From Parolsenella catena (lineage in GTDB: Bacteria > Actinomycetota > Coriobacteriia > Coriobacteriales > Atopobiaceae), in NCBI RefSeq assembly GCF_003966955.1, contig NZ_AP019367.1, forward strand, positions 248,001 to 312,000: a stretch of DNA of 64,000 nucleotides. Direction: 5' to 3'. Shown in pieces: positions 17,566 through 25,928 of this stretch. Each line of letters opens with the position of its first letter. The first letter of the stretch is position 1. The notes under the pieces were generated by a model. It had not been told where the DNA came from, ran no database searches, and worked only from the letters and a program-made list of their open reading frames with translations. A program made the position numbers and the translations under genes.

Positions 17566-18609
17566 ATGGCGAGGACGCACAATGGCGAGGCGAGCGGTGC
17601 CGCAGACACGCGGAAGGCCGTCAGCATGGCAGACGTGGCGCGCGTCGCCGGCGTGTCCCAGCAGACCGTCTCGCGCGTTGTGAACGACATGCCCAACGTG
17701 AGCGACAAGACGCGCGAGCGCGTCAAGGCCGCCATGGACGAGCTCGGGTTTCGTCCGAGCTATGCCGGTAGGTCGCTGCGTGGCGGCAGGTACCGCTCCG
17801 TTGGCCTGTGCGTCAACGACGTCACCGAGGTCGGCAACCTCACGATGCTCGACGGCGTTGCTGCCGCGGCCCGCGAGCACGGGTATGCCGTGACGCTCAT
17901 GGAGGTGAGCAAGGGGGAGAACTGGTCGCTTGCCGGGGCTGTGCGCTCGATGTCCGTTCTTCCGGTTGACGGGGTCATCCTCGGCATGAGCCGCCTTGCG
18001 CCGGACTTTGAGCAGTTCGTGCCGCTCGCGGCGCTGCCCTGCGTCATCGTCTCCATGTACGCCCACCCGCGCTGCACGACCGTTGACTCGGACCAGTACG
18101 GCTGCTCGCTCATGCTCATGGACCATCTCCTGTCGCGCGGGCACCGCAAGATTCGCTACGTCGCCGGGCCGGAGTACTCCGTTGACGAGAGCTTTCGCCA
18201 GGCCGGCTGGAGGGACGCGCTCGCGGGAGCGGGGCTCGAGGCCGTCGAACCCCTCCGTGGTGACTGGACTGCCGACAGCGGCTATGAGATCGCGTGCCGC
18301 ATGCTCGATGAGGACGACGACTTCACGGCCGTCTACGCAGCAAACGACCAGATGGCAAACGGCGTCATGTGCGCGCTGCGCGACCGTGGCCTGCGCGTGC
18401 CGCAGGACGTGAGCGTCGTGGGCGTCGACGACTCCCTTGCGGACTACGTGCCGAGAAGCGAGCTCACGACCGTCCGCTTCGACATGGCCGCGCGCGGGCA
18501 CACCGCGTTCGACTATGCTGTGCCGGAGCGACCGGACGGCCCCACCACGGCCATAAGGATCCCCGGGACGCTTGTCGAGAGGAACAGCGTGGCCCAGGCC
18601 CGCCGTTAG
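17566..18609 (+). CDS. LacI-family transcriptional regulator (probable gal repressor)
   Basis: 347-residue DNA-binding protein. The N-terminal helix-turn-helix is VSMADVARVAGVSQQTVSRV followed by the hinge LGFRPSYAGRSLRGG; the rest is a periplasmic-binding-protein-like sugar domain ending with VVGVDDS and an E-x-T-T-V segment. Divergent from galMKT, which makes control of galactose use the simplest role. ATG 17566 has GGGAGG 10 bp upstream; ATG 17545 is possible. Confidence 0.85.
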   Translation: MARTHNGEASGAADTRKAVSMADVARVAGVSQQTVSRVVNDMPNVSDKTRERVKAAMDELGFRPSYAGRSLRGGRYRSVGLCVNDVTEVGNLTMLDGVAAAAREHGYAVTLMEVSKGENWSLAGAVRSMSVLPVDGVILGMSRLAPDFEQFVPLAALPCVIVSMYAHPRCTTVDSDQYGCSLMLMDHLLSRGHRKIRYVAGPEYSVDESFRQAGWRDALAGAGLEAVEPLRGDWTADSGYEIACRMLDEDDDFTAVYAANDQMANGVMCALRDRGLRVPQDVSVVGVDDSLADYVPRSELTTVRFDMAARGHTAFDYAVPERPDGPTTAIRIPGTLVERNSVAQARR

Positions 18610-18724
18610 CCTTCCCATTCCGCAGCGTTGCGCGCCGTCCGTCCCCGCGGGCCTGCAGCGGCGGCGCCGATGAGGGAGTGGCCTCTCATGCCAGACTTCC
18701 GAAGGACCCATGTGGGTGGAAGAA

Positions 18725-18758
18725 AAACGGGTGTCCGCCGCAGTGGCGGACACCCGTT
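18725..18758. terminator. Bidirectional terminator between lacI-type gene and asnS
   Basis: Perfect 14-15 bp stem (AAACGGGTGTCCGCC / GGCGGACACCCGTTT). Flanked by an A-run on the left, which gives a T-run for transcripts from the minus strand (asnS). Confidence 0.85.
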
Positions 18759-18784
18759 TGCGTCAACGAAGATACGCTTGTGGC

Positions 18785-20224
18785 CTAGAAGTCGGCGTTG
18801 CCCACCGTGCGGGGGTGGGGCAGGACGTCGCGGATGTTGCCCACGCCCGTGAGGTACATGACGAGACGCTCGAAGCCCAGGCCGTAGCCGGCGTGCTTGC
18901 AGGAGCCGTAGCGGCGCAGGTCAAGGTAGTACTTGTACTGCTCGGGGTTCATGCCCAGCTCGTGGATGCGGCGCTCCAGCACGTCAAGGCGCTCCTCGCG
19001 CTGCGAGCCGCCGATGATCTCGCCGATGCCCGGGACGAGGCAGTCCGCGGCGGCCACGGTCTTGCCGTCATCGTTCATGCGCATGTAGAAGGCCTTGATC
19101 TGGGCCGGGTAGTCGGTCACGAACGTCGGGCGCTTGAAGTGCTCCTCGGTGAGGAAGCGCTCATGCTCGGTCTGCAGGTCGATGCCCCAGCTCACGGGGT
19201 AGTCGAACTTGTGGCCGTCTGCCACGGCCTTCTCGAGGATCTTTACGGCCTCGGTGTAGGAGACGCGGGCGAAGTCGCTCGTGGCAACGTGGTGCAGGCG
19301 GTCGAGCAGGCCCTTGTCCACGAACTTGTTGAGCATGGCCAGCTCGTCGGGGCACTTCTCCATCACGGTGGTGAGCACGTACTTGAGCATGGCCTCGGCG
19401 TTGTCCATGTAGTCGTTGAGGTCGGCGAAGGCCATCTCGGGCTCGATCATCCAGAACTCGGCGGCGTGGCGCGTCGTGTTGGAGTTCTCGGCGCGGAAGG
19501 TGGGGCCAAACGTGTAGACGTCACCGAAGGCCATGGCGAAGTTCTCGGCGTTGAGCTGGCCGGAGACCGTGAGGCTCGCATGCTTGCCGAAGAAGTCCTG
19601 GCTCCAGTCCACGTCGCCGGCAGTGAGGGCGCCACCGCTCTTCTCGGCGGCCTCGGCGCTCACGAGCGGCGGGTTCTTGGGGTCGAGCGTGGTGACGCGG
19701 AACATCTCGCCGGCACCCTCGCAGTCGCTCGTGGTGATGAGTGGCGTGTTGACGTAGACGAAGTCGCGCTCCTGGAAGAAGCTGTGGATGGCGGCGGCGG
19801 CCACGGAGCGGATGCGGAACACGGCGCGGAACAGGTTCGTGCGCGGGCGCAGGTGCTGCTGCGTGCGCAGGAACTCGACCGTGGCGCGCTTCTTCTGCAG
19901 CGGGTAGTCGGCGGCGCAGGTGCCCTCGACCGTGATGGTCTGGGCCGTGAGCTCGAAGGGCTGCTGGGCGTCGGGCGTGAGCTTGAGCGTGCCGGTGCAC
20001 ACGAGCGCGTTATAGCCCGAGAGGTGCGAGATCTCGTCATAGTTGGCGAGCGCCTCGCGGTTCATGACGACCTGAAGGTCCTTGAAGCAGCTGCCGTCGT
20101 TGAGCGTGACGAAGCCAAAGTTCTTCATGTCGCGGACGGACTTGGTCCAGCCGGCGACGGTGACGGCCTGTCCGCCGAGCTCCTCCGAGCGGCGGTACAG
20201 CTCGACGATCTTGGTGCGATCCAT
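18785..20224 (-). CDS. asnS: Asparaginyl-tRNA synthetase
   Basis: Charges tRNA-Asn. The 479-residue class IIb enzyme has an N-terminal OB-fold anticodon domain ([24 protein letters not shown]), then the catalytic domain with motif 2 around [25 protein letters not shown] and motif 3 [13 protein letters not shown]. The AENSNTxRHxxEF sequence separates AsnRS from AspRS. Start at 20224 follows AAAAGGGAGAAG on the minus strand. The 244 bp between asnS and the next gene show no T-box hallmark; a TATAAT at 20428 probably serves the HAD gene. Confidence 0.95.
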   Translation of the reverse strand: MDRTKIVELYRRSEELGGQAVTVAGWTKSVRDMKNFGFVTLNDGSCFKDLQVVMNREALANYDEISHLSGYNALVCTGTLKLTPDAQQPFELTAQTITVEGTCAADYPLQKKRATVEFLRTQQHLRPRTNLFRAVFRIRSVAAAAIHSFFQERDFVYVNTPLITTSDCEGAGEMFRVTTLDPKNPPLVSAEAAEKSGGALTAGDVDWSQDFFGKHASLTVSGQLNAENFAMAFGDVYTFGPTFRAENSNTTRHAAEFWMIEPEMAFADLNDYMDNAEAMLKYVLTTVMEKCPDELAMLNKFVDKGLLDRLHHVATSDFARVSYTEAVKILEKAVADGHKFDYPVSWGIDLQTEHERFLTEEHFKRPTFVTDYPAQIKAFYMRMNDDGKTVAAADCLVPGIGEIIGGSQREERLDVLERRIHELGMNPEQYKYYLDLRRYGSCKHAGYGLGFERLVMYLTGVGNIRDVLPHPRTVGNADF

Positions 20225-20468
20225 GTCTTCTCCCTTTTGCGAGCGGCCGATGCGGGCGGCCTTCGCCCGTGGTCCGGCCGTATGAAATCCGAGAGAAGAT
20301 GATAGCAGCTACGAGCGCGTTGGCACGTTTGCCCGCAGCTGCGGCGGGAGCCCGACCATGCACCACGCGAGGCATGGAGCCTGAGTGCATGGGTGGCCTT
20401 TCCGCGGTGTTTCTCGGGCCCACCGAATATAATCCCCTGCTGGTAATTGCGTTAAGAGGGGTAATGAC

Positions 20469-21284
20469 ATGGCAACAGGACTTGAGGGCAACATCCGCCT
20501 CGTGGCGACGGACCTCGATGGCACGCTGCTCATCGGCGGCAGGAATCTGCCGCGGCCGGAGGCGTTTCCCGTCATCGAGCGCGTCTGTGATGCCGGCGTG
20601 CTGTTCCTGGCCGCGAGCGGCCGGCAGTACGCGAGCCTGCGTCACCTCTTCGAGCCCGTGGCCGATCGCATCGGTTATCTGTGCGAGAACGGTGGCGAGG
20701 TCATCTGGCAGGGCGAGACGCTCGTGCGCCACACGATGCCCCGCGAGCTTGCCCTGGACATCTGCCGCCTCATCGAAGAGACGCCCGGAGCCCGCTACGT
20801 GCTGTCCGGCGAGCGCCACAGCTATGGCAGCGACCCTGCGCTCGTTGACTACATGGCCCGCGAGAAGGGCTACGACATCAGCGTCATCGAGCGTCCCGAC
20901 GAGGTGCGCGAGGCGTTCATCAAGGTGAGCTTCATGGTGGACCCGTCTCGCAATGACGAGATGCGCGCCATGTTCGAGGAGTGCTACGGCGAGCAGTGCG
21001 AGGTCGTGACCTCGGGCGCCGAGTGGATCGACGTCATCATGCGCGACGTCAACAAGGGCACGGCCATCCGCGAGCTTGGCGAGGTCCTCGACATCCCCCT
21101 GGCGGACATGGCCGCCTTCGGCGACGCCGAGAACGACCGCCAGATGCTCGAGGCCGTTGGCCACCCCTATCTCATGGACCCGTGCTTTGACTCCATGCTC
21201 GACCTGGCGCCGCGCTGTCGCCGCGTCCCGACGGTGGAGGGCGAGCTCGAGCGCCTGCTCGAGAAGGCCGTCCGTCGCGCCTAG
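20469..21284 (+). CDS. Cof-type HAD hydrolase
   Basis: 271-residue haloacid-dehalogenase phosphatase, class IIB cap. Motif I is DLDGTLL with nucleophile D15 and acid D17, motif II an AASGR segment, motif IV GDAENDRQML. Such proteins dephosphorylate sugar phosphates, flavin or PLP precursors; the substrate cannot be told here. The ribosome binding site is GAGGGG and a TATAAT lies 36 bp upstream of the start. Confidence 0.85.
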   Translation: MATGLEGNIRLVATDLDGTLLIGGRNLPRPEAFPVIERVCDAGVLFLAASGRQYASLRHLFEPVADRIGYLCENGGEVIWQGETLVRHTMPRELALDICRLIEETPGARYVLSGERHSYGSDPALVDYMAREKGYDISVIERPDEVREAFIKVSFMVDPSRNDEMRAMFEECYGEQCEVVTSGAEWIDVIMRDVNKGTAIRELGEVLDIPLADMAAFGDAENDRQMLEAVGHPYLMDPCFDSMLDLAPRCRRVPTVEGELERLLEKAVRRA

Positions 21285-21321
21285 CGCGCCTCGTGCGGAA
21301 CGGGTGCCGTCCCTCGTTTTG

Positions 21322-22350
21322 CTAGCGGCCTTCGCGCTCGAAGAAGGCGAGGGCGTTGGCGTAGCAGAGCTTTCTCGTGATGGCGCTGCCAAAGCGATGC
21401 TCGAGAAGTCCCTGGAACGCGGGCATCTTGTCCGCGCCGTCGAGAAGCGAGGGCACGGCGGCGCCGTCAAGGTCTCCGCCGAGTGCCACGACGTCCTCAC
21501 CGCCGAGGTCAAGCCAGTGCTCGATGTGGGCCGCCACCTCGTCGAACGAGACGTCCGCGGCATGTCCCTCGAGGACCTCGTTCGAGAGGAACTTGTCGCA
21601 GTAGTTGAGGCCCACGACGCCGCCACGCTCGCGAATCTCGGCGAACTGACGGTCGGTGAGGTTGCGGCGGTGGCCACAGACGGCGCGGGAGTTCGAGTGG
21701 CTCGCCACGAAGGGGCGTGTGCTCAGGCGGCAGACGTCATCGAAGCACTCGTCATTGAGGTGCGAGACGTCCAGCACCACGCGGTTGCGCTCCATCTCCG
21801 CGATTGCGCGCGCGCCGAGCTCGCTCACGTGCTCGTGCGTGTCGTGGCCGCTCGCGAGCGGACCCGCGGCGTTCCAGCTGATGGAGGCCATGAGCAGCCC
21901 GTCTGCGGCATAGCGCTCGACGAGGCCGAGGTCGGCGGCGAACATGCGGGCGTTCTCGATCGTGTGGACGGCCGCCACGTGCGGCTCGCCGCTGTTCTCG
22001 AGCACATCGCGGAGCTGGGATGCCGACGCCACGGCGACAACGCGCCCGGCGTTGCGCTCAACCTCGTGCGTGAGGTGGGACATGACGCCCTCGTGGAAGC
22101 CCGTGGCCTGCTCGGGCGAGAGGGCGTCGGGCACGTAGCAGGCAAAGCACTGCGCCCACGGCGTGGCGCCGACCTTGTCGAGCGAGATGTGGCAGTGGCT
22201 GCTCGCGAGGTCTCGGCACGCGGATGGGTCGTCCGCGTCTCCGGGCCCGTAGAAGTCCATGCCGCACGTCTGCTTGATGTCATCCGGGAGGAACTGCCAG
22301 GCCAGGCGGTCTGCCGTGTCGCAGTGCATGTCAAAGACGGGATAGCTCAT
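21322..22350 (-). CDS. Membrane dipeptidase (peptidase M19 family)
   Basis: Zinc dipeptidase related to renal dipeptidase, hydrolysing dipeptides (often including D-residues). The 342-residue sequence starts MSYPVFDMHCDTADRL, giving the H-x-D metal site, and contains the histidine segment ASHSNSRAVCGHRRNLTD and the aspartate segment ALGGDLDGA. No signal peptide is visible, so it is probably cytosolic. The start at 22350 has AAAGGAG upstream on the minus strand. Confidence 0.9.
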   Translation of the reverse strand: MSYPVFDMHCDTADRLAWQFLPDDIKQTCGMDFYGPGDADDPSACRDLASSHCHISLDKVGATPWAQCFACYVPDALSPEQATGFHEGVMSHLTHEVERNAGRVVAVASASQLRDVLENSGEPHVAAVHTIENARMFAADLGLVERYAADGLLMASISWNAAGPLASGHDTHEHVSELGARAIAEMERNRVVLDVSHLNDECFDDVCRLSTRPFVASHSNSRAVCGHRRNLTDRQFAEIRERGGVVGLNYCDKFLSNEVLEGHAADVSFDEVAAHIEHWLDLGGEDVVALGGDLDGAAVPSLLDGADKMPAFQGLLEHRFGSAITRKLCYANALAFFEREGR

Positions 22351-22366
22351 CGTGTGCTCCTTTTGT

Positions 22367-22405
22367 CCGGACGCGCCCGCGAGCTTGCGCCGCGGGCGCG
22401 TCCGG
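22367..22405. terminator. Strong hairpin between tetR and dipeptidase
   Basis: Perfect 15-bp GC stem (22367-22381 with 22391-22405). It lacks a T-tract on either strand, so it may be a terminator, an attenuating structure or mRNA stabiliser. Confidence 0.5.
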
Positions 22406-22424
22406 CTCGATGCCTGTGACAGTT

Positions 22425-22982
22425 TTACTCCACGGGCGCGCTCTCGCCAAACAGCGGCAGGATGGCGTTGAGGTAGTCGGTTGCGAGGTCGTGTGGCGTG
22501 GCGGCAAAGTCGTTCCACGCCCACCAGCGCACCATGCCCACGAAGCTCGCGGCTATGTGGTGCAGCAGAAACGAGCGGTTCATGCGTGCGGTCGCACCCC
22601 TGGGGCAGGCGGGGACGGCGGCGTCCGCGCGGGCGACGATGGCGTGGCGCAGGCAGTCGGCGAAGCGCTCGGAGCCCTCGTCGACGATGAAGGCGTGCAG
22701 GCCGCCCCTGCGGTCGAGGAGGTTCTCCAACACGCGCTCGGTCTGGGCGAGCGGCGAGACGGACGTGGCCGCGCCCATGTCGAGCGCGTGGTCGCATAGG
22801 GCGCAGACCTGGGCTTCGAGCAGGTCGTCCTTGCCGTGGAACTGCGCGTAGAACGTGGCGCGTCCCACGCCGGAGCGCTCGAGGATGTCCTGGACCGTGG
22901 TCCTCGCATAGCCCTGCTCGTCGATGAGCTCGACGAACGCGGCCTCTATGGCTTCACGGGTGCGCTGGCGTCTCTTGTCCAT
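22425..22982 (-). CDS. TetR-family regulator at the end of the lar operon
   Basis: 185-residue regulator. The N-terminal helix-turn-helix reads RTREAIEAAFVELIDEQGYARTTVQDI followed by SGVGRATFYAQFHGKDDLL, the typical TetR recognition helix with TFYxxF. The C-terminal ligand domain resembles the TetR_C 33/Dha-type helical domain only loosely. It begins 2 bp after larC and is thus co-transcribed with larEBC; control of the lar operon or of the divergent importer is an inference from that position. Confidence 0.85.
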   Translation of the reverse strand: MDKRRQRTREAIEAAFVELIDEQGYARTTVQDILERSGVGRATFYAQFHGKDDLLEAQVCALCDHALDMGAATSVSPLAQTERVLENLLDRRGGLHAFIVDEGSERFADCLRHAIVARADAAVPACPRGATARMNRSFLLHHIAASFVGMVRWWAWNDFAATPHDLATDYLNAILPLFGESAPVE

Positions 22983-22984
22983 CC

Positions 22985-24346
22985 CTATGCCTCTCGCGCG
23001 TCGCCGCTGCGTGCGTTAATCGCGGCCGCCTGCGTGGCGTGGAACACGTCTTGGAACGACGCGCCCGCGCGCTCGCATGCCTCGATGACCGAGGAGTACT
23101 CGGGATAGGCCCGCACGCGGCCGTCCGGCATCACGACGAGCTTTGTGGCGACGCGCCCATAGGGCGTTTCGATGCCGTCAGGCGTGCGCGGGAGGGCGTG
23201 ACGGCGCATGTCCATGGAGCGGATGCCGATGGTCGTGGTGTTCTCGAAGATGATGCGCTCGAGCGCAGGCGCGAGCTCCCCGTTGCAGACGACCTCGAGC
23301 TGGTGGCCCGGGCGCCCCTTCTTCATGACGATCGGGATGGCGTGCGCCTCGCGCGCGCCGGCGGCCATGAGCAGCTCGATGACGCGGCCGAGCGCCTCGC
23401 CGGTGCAGTCGTCGAGGTCGCTCTCGAGTTTCGTGACGGTGCTGCGGTCGCCGTCGCCCGCGTCGTCGCTGCCCGCGGATGCGATGAGGACGGCGCGCAG
23501 CACGCCCGAGCAGTTCTCGTAGGCGCGCTTGCCTGCGCCGTAGCCCACGCGCTCGATGGCGTAGCTCGCGGGAAGGGCGTTGCCCGTGCGCAGCGCGGCG
23601 ACGATGGCGGCACCCGTGGGCGTCACGAGCTCGCCGGTGACGGGCGCGGGCACAAGCGCGATGCCGGCGGCCTGGCACAGGTTCACCACGGCGGGCACGG
23701 GAACGGGCATGATGCCGTGGGCGCAGCGGATCGTGCCGTGTCCCTCGGCAAGCGAGGGCACGATGACCTCGGTGACGCCCAGGTCGTCGAGGCAGATGGC
23801 CGCCGAGCAGATGTCGACGATGGAGTCGACGGCTCCCACCTCGTGAAACATCACGGTCTCGGGCGTGGCGCCGTGCGCCTTCGCCTCGGCCTCGGCGAGC
23901 TTCCCGAACACGGCGTGGACGAGCCCCTTGGCGCGCTCGCTCATGGCCGAGGCGTCGATGATCGCGCAGACGTCCGCGAGCGAGCGGTGCTCGTGGTGAT
24001 GATGGTGCGCGTGATCGTGCTCCGCCGAGCGCTCGTGATCGTGTGCGTGTTCGTGATCGTGCACGTGCGCGTGCCCGTGCTCGTGATCGCTGGCGTCGAG
24101 GTGGCCGTAGAGCCATGCCATGTCATGGTCATGGTTCTCGTGCGCGGCGTCGAGGCGAACGTCAAAGTCGCAGGCGTCCAGCCCGCTTTTCCTCACGCGG
24201 GTTACGGCTACGTCAAAGCCGTGGGCGGGTAGCGTGGAAAGCGTCCCGCGCAGGCGCTGCTCGCTCGCGCCGAGGTCGAGCAGCGCCGCGACGGTCATGT
24301 CTCCGCTGATGCCGGAACTGCAGTCAAGGTAGAGGGTCTTGCCCAT
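22985..24346 (-). CDS. larC: Nickel insertase LarC (pyridinium-3,5-bisthiocarboxylate mononucleotide nickel chelatase)
   Basis: Inserts nickel into the pincer nucleotide that activates lactate racemase LarA, at the cost of CTP in characterised homologues. The 453-residue protein begins LYLDCSSGISGDM, and has VMFHEVGAVDSIVDI, PVTGELVTPTGAA, KLESDLDDCTGE and MKKGRPGH motifs of the family. Residues 69-120 form an insert with over twenty histidines, likely to hold nickel. In Lactiplantibacillus plantarum larC is read by a programmed frameshift (larC1/larC2); here it is one continuous frame. It lies 7 bp after larB. Confidence 0.92.
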   Translation of the reverse strand: MGKTLYLDCSSGISGDMTVAALLDLGASEQRLRGTLSTLPAHGFDVAVTRVRKSGLDACDFDVRLDAAHENHDHDMAWLYGHLDASDHEHGHAHVHDHEHAHDHERSAEHDHAHHHHHEHRSLADVCAIIDASAMSERAKGLVHAVFGKLAEAEAKAHGATPETVMFHEVGAVDSIVDICSAAICLDDLGVTEVIVPSLAEGHGTIRCAHGIMPVPVPAVVNLCQAAGIALVPAPVTGELVTPTGAAIVAALRTGNALPASYAIERVGYGAGKRAYENCSGVLRAVLIASAGSDDAGDGDRSTVTKLESDLDDCTGEALGRVIELLMAAGAREAHAIPIVMKKGRPGHQLEVVCNGELAPALERIIFENTTTIGIRSMDMRRHALPRTPDGIETPYGRVATKLVVMPDGRVRAYPEYSSVIEACERAGASFQDVFHATQAAAINARSGDAREA

Positions 24347-24353
24347 GGTGCTC

Positions 24354-25109
24354 CTATCGCTGGGCGTCCGCCGGGCGGGCGTCGTGGGTCTGCGCCGGGG
24401 CTCGCCCCGGCAGGTGGTTGATGAGGCTCGCCTGGTAGCCGGCGCCGAACCCGTTGTCGATGTTCACGACGCTCACGCCACTTGCGCATGAGTTGAGCAT
24501 CGAGAGCAAGGCGGACAGGCCGCCGAGGTTGGCGCCGTAGCCCACGCTCGTGGGAACGGCGATGACGGGACACGAGACGAGCCCGCCGATGACGCTTGCG
24601 AGCGCCCCCTCCATGCCGGCCACGGCCACGATGACCTGCGCGCGGGCGAGCTGGTCGGCGTGGGCAAGCAGCCGGTGAAGGCCGGCCACGCCCACGTCGC
24701 ACACGCGCTCGACGCGGTTGCCGAGAAACTCGGCCGTGAGCGCGGCCTCCTCGGCCACCGGCAGGTCGCTCGTGCCCGCGCAGGCCACGACGATGGTGCC
24801 GTTGCCGCTCTGCACGGGCATGCCGCCCGCGATGGCGATGCGGGCGTCGGCGTGGTACTCGAGGGGCGTGTCGCTCTCCATGAGCTCGCGGGCCCGCTCG
24901 AACTTCTCGGCGGACAGGCGCGTGACGAGCACGTGGCGCTGGCCTGCGGCGATGAGCGCGTCCACGATGCCGGCGACCTGCTCGGCCGTTTTGCCCTCGC
25001 CGTAGACGACCTCGCCCGCGCCGCACCTGGCGCCTCGTGTGAGGTCGAGCTGCGCATACCCGATGTCTGCCACTTTGGGTGTGACGGTTGACCCCGGCAC
25101 CTTTGTCAT
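24354..25109 (-). CDS. larB: Pyridinium-3,5-biscarboxylic acid mononucleotide synthase LarB
   Basis: Carboxylates and hydrolyses nicotinic acid adenine dinucleotide to give the biscarboxylated mononucleotide, first step to the nickel-pincer cofactor. The 251-residue protein has a C-terminal PurE-like domain (VACAGTSDLPVAEEA, VAVAGMEGALASVIGGL, PTSVGYGAN). Start at 25109 (MTKVPGST) lies 5 bp after the larE stop with AGAAGG upstream. Expected length for the family is about 250. Confidence 0.92.
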   Translation of the reverse strand: MTKVPGSTVTPKVADIGYAQLDLTRGARCGAGEVVYGEGKTAEQVAGIVDALIAAGQRHVLVTRLSAEKFERARELMESDTPLEYHADARIAIAGGMPVQSGNGTIVVACAGTSDLPVAEEAALTAEFLGNRVERVCDVGVAGLHRLLAHADQLARAQVIVAVAGMEGALASVIGGLVSCPVIAVPTSVGYGANLGGLSALLSMLNSCASGVSVVNIDNGFGAGYQASLINHLPGRAPAQTHDARPADAQR

Positions 25110-25114
25110 CTCCG

Positions 25115-25780
25115 CTACGCCTTCTCTCGGGCGAGTGCGGCGGCCTCGGCCGGGCTCGGATCGATGTTGCCGTCCGTGCGCACACGGTCTGCCGCGTCGG
25201 GGTGGGAGGCCATGAACTTGTCGACCGTCTTTTTCAGCGATTCGGGCGTGATGGCCTCGCCCCTGTCGAAGTAGGCGCCGTAGCAGGCGTAGCTTGGCTT
25301 GTTGGCCGTGGGCAGCCCCAGCTTGGCGGAGTTCTCGCGCACCTGGTCCTTCGTGAGGCCGGCCTCGCGCAGCGGCGAGCGCACGCCAAGCTCGTGGATA
25401 GCGCGGAATCCCGGCCTGCGGTCCTCGCGGTCGCTTGCGTTCGTGCCGTCGAGCAGGACGGTGCGGCCGTCTGCACGCATGTGCTCGAGGATGGTGCCGA
25501 ACACCATGGACTTGCAGTGGTAGCAGCGGTCCCAGGGGTTGGCGCGCAGATCCTCGTGGCCGTCCCAGATGTTGATGGGGATGATTTCCTGCTCGGCGCC
25601 GAGCATCTTGGCGATCGTCACTGAGTCGTCGGTGTCTCGCGTGATCTGAAGGTCGTCGAGGATTGTGTAGGCCTTGACGTCGTAGCCCTCGCGGAGGAGC
25701 TCTGCGAGCAGGTAGCACGAGTCGACGCCACCGGAGTAGGCGAGGCCGTAGCGAATGTTCTTGTCGAGGTCGAACTGCAT
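25115..25780 (-). CDS. larE: Pyridinium-3,5-bisthiocarboxylic acid mononucleotide synthase LarE (three-cysteine type, short)
   Basis: PP-loop ATPase that adenylates and thiolates the LarB product. ATP-binding SGGVDS is at 16-21; DGTNASDREDRRPG and LREAGLTKDQVRE match LarE. Cysteines C86 and C89 (RCYHCK) plus C166 (SYACYG, where the sacrificial cysteine of L. plantarum LarE sits) make the three-cysteine set reported for LarE enzymes that use a [4Fe-4S] cluster catalytically. At 221 residues it is about 50 shorter than the L. plantarum protein, the deficit being at the C-terminus. AGGAGG supports the start at 25780. First gene of larEBC-tetR. Confidence 0.88.
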   Translation of the reverse strand: MQFDLDKNIRYGLAYSGGVDSCYLLAELLREGYDVKAYTILDDLQITRDTDDSVTIAKMLGAEQEIIPINIWDGHEDLRANPWDRCYHCKSMVFGTILEHMRADGRTVLLDGTNASDREDRRPGFRAIHELGVRSPLREAGLTKDQVRENSAKLGLPTANKPSYACYGAYFDRGEAITPESLKKTVDKFMASHPDAADRVRTDGNIDPSPAEAAALAREKA

Positions 25781-25808
25781 GGACGATGCCTCCTGCATGC
25801 TAGTTACG

Positions 25809-25844
25809 GAACAGTCTGTTCAATCCGTTCGGATACCATTGAAC
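25809..25844. promoter_or_regulatory. Palindromes between larE and the divergent importer
   Basis: GAACAGTCTGTTC (25809-25821) is a perfect palindrome around a central T, and GTTCAAT (25818-25824) is repeated inverted as ATTGAAC at 25838-25844 with a 13-bp spacer. They lie in the 148-bp region between the two divergent start codons. Probable operator for the lar TetR or a metal regulator; not a match to the E. coli NikR box. Confidence 0.5.
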
Positions 25845-25928
25845 GATAGTACTCTTCTGTTCGACAAGACAGACCTTTTATTTCTATGCGTTTGCGCCGT
25901 CGTGACGCGCGCGAGGGAGGAGTTTCAA

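Noticed and set aside
20225-20468. Possible T-box leader upstream of asnS
   Set aside because: No T-box sequence (TGGNACCGCG type) or following terminator seen.
24001-24120. Simple-sequence or CRISPR-like repeats in larC
   Set aside because: The repetition is the codon pattern of a histidine/aspartate-rich protein segment; no repeat-spacer order.
25809-25821. LexA (SOS) box
   Set aside because: GAAC and GTTC are separated by five bases instead of four, and no SOS gene is adjacent.
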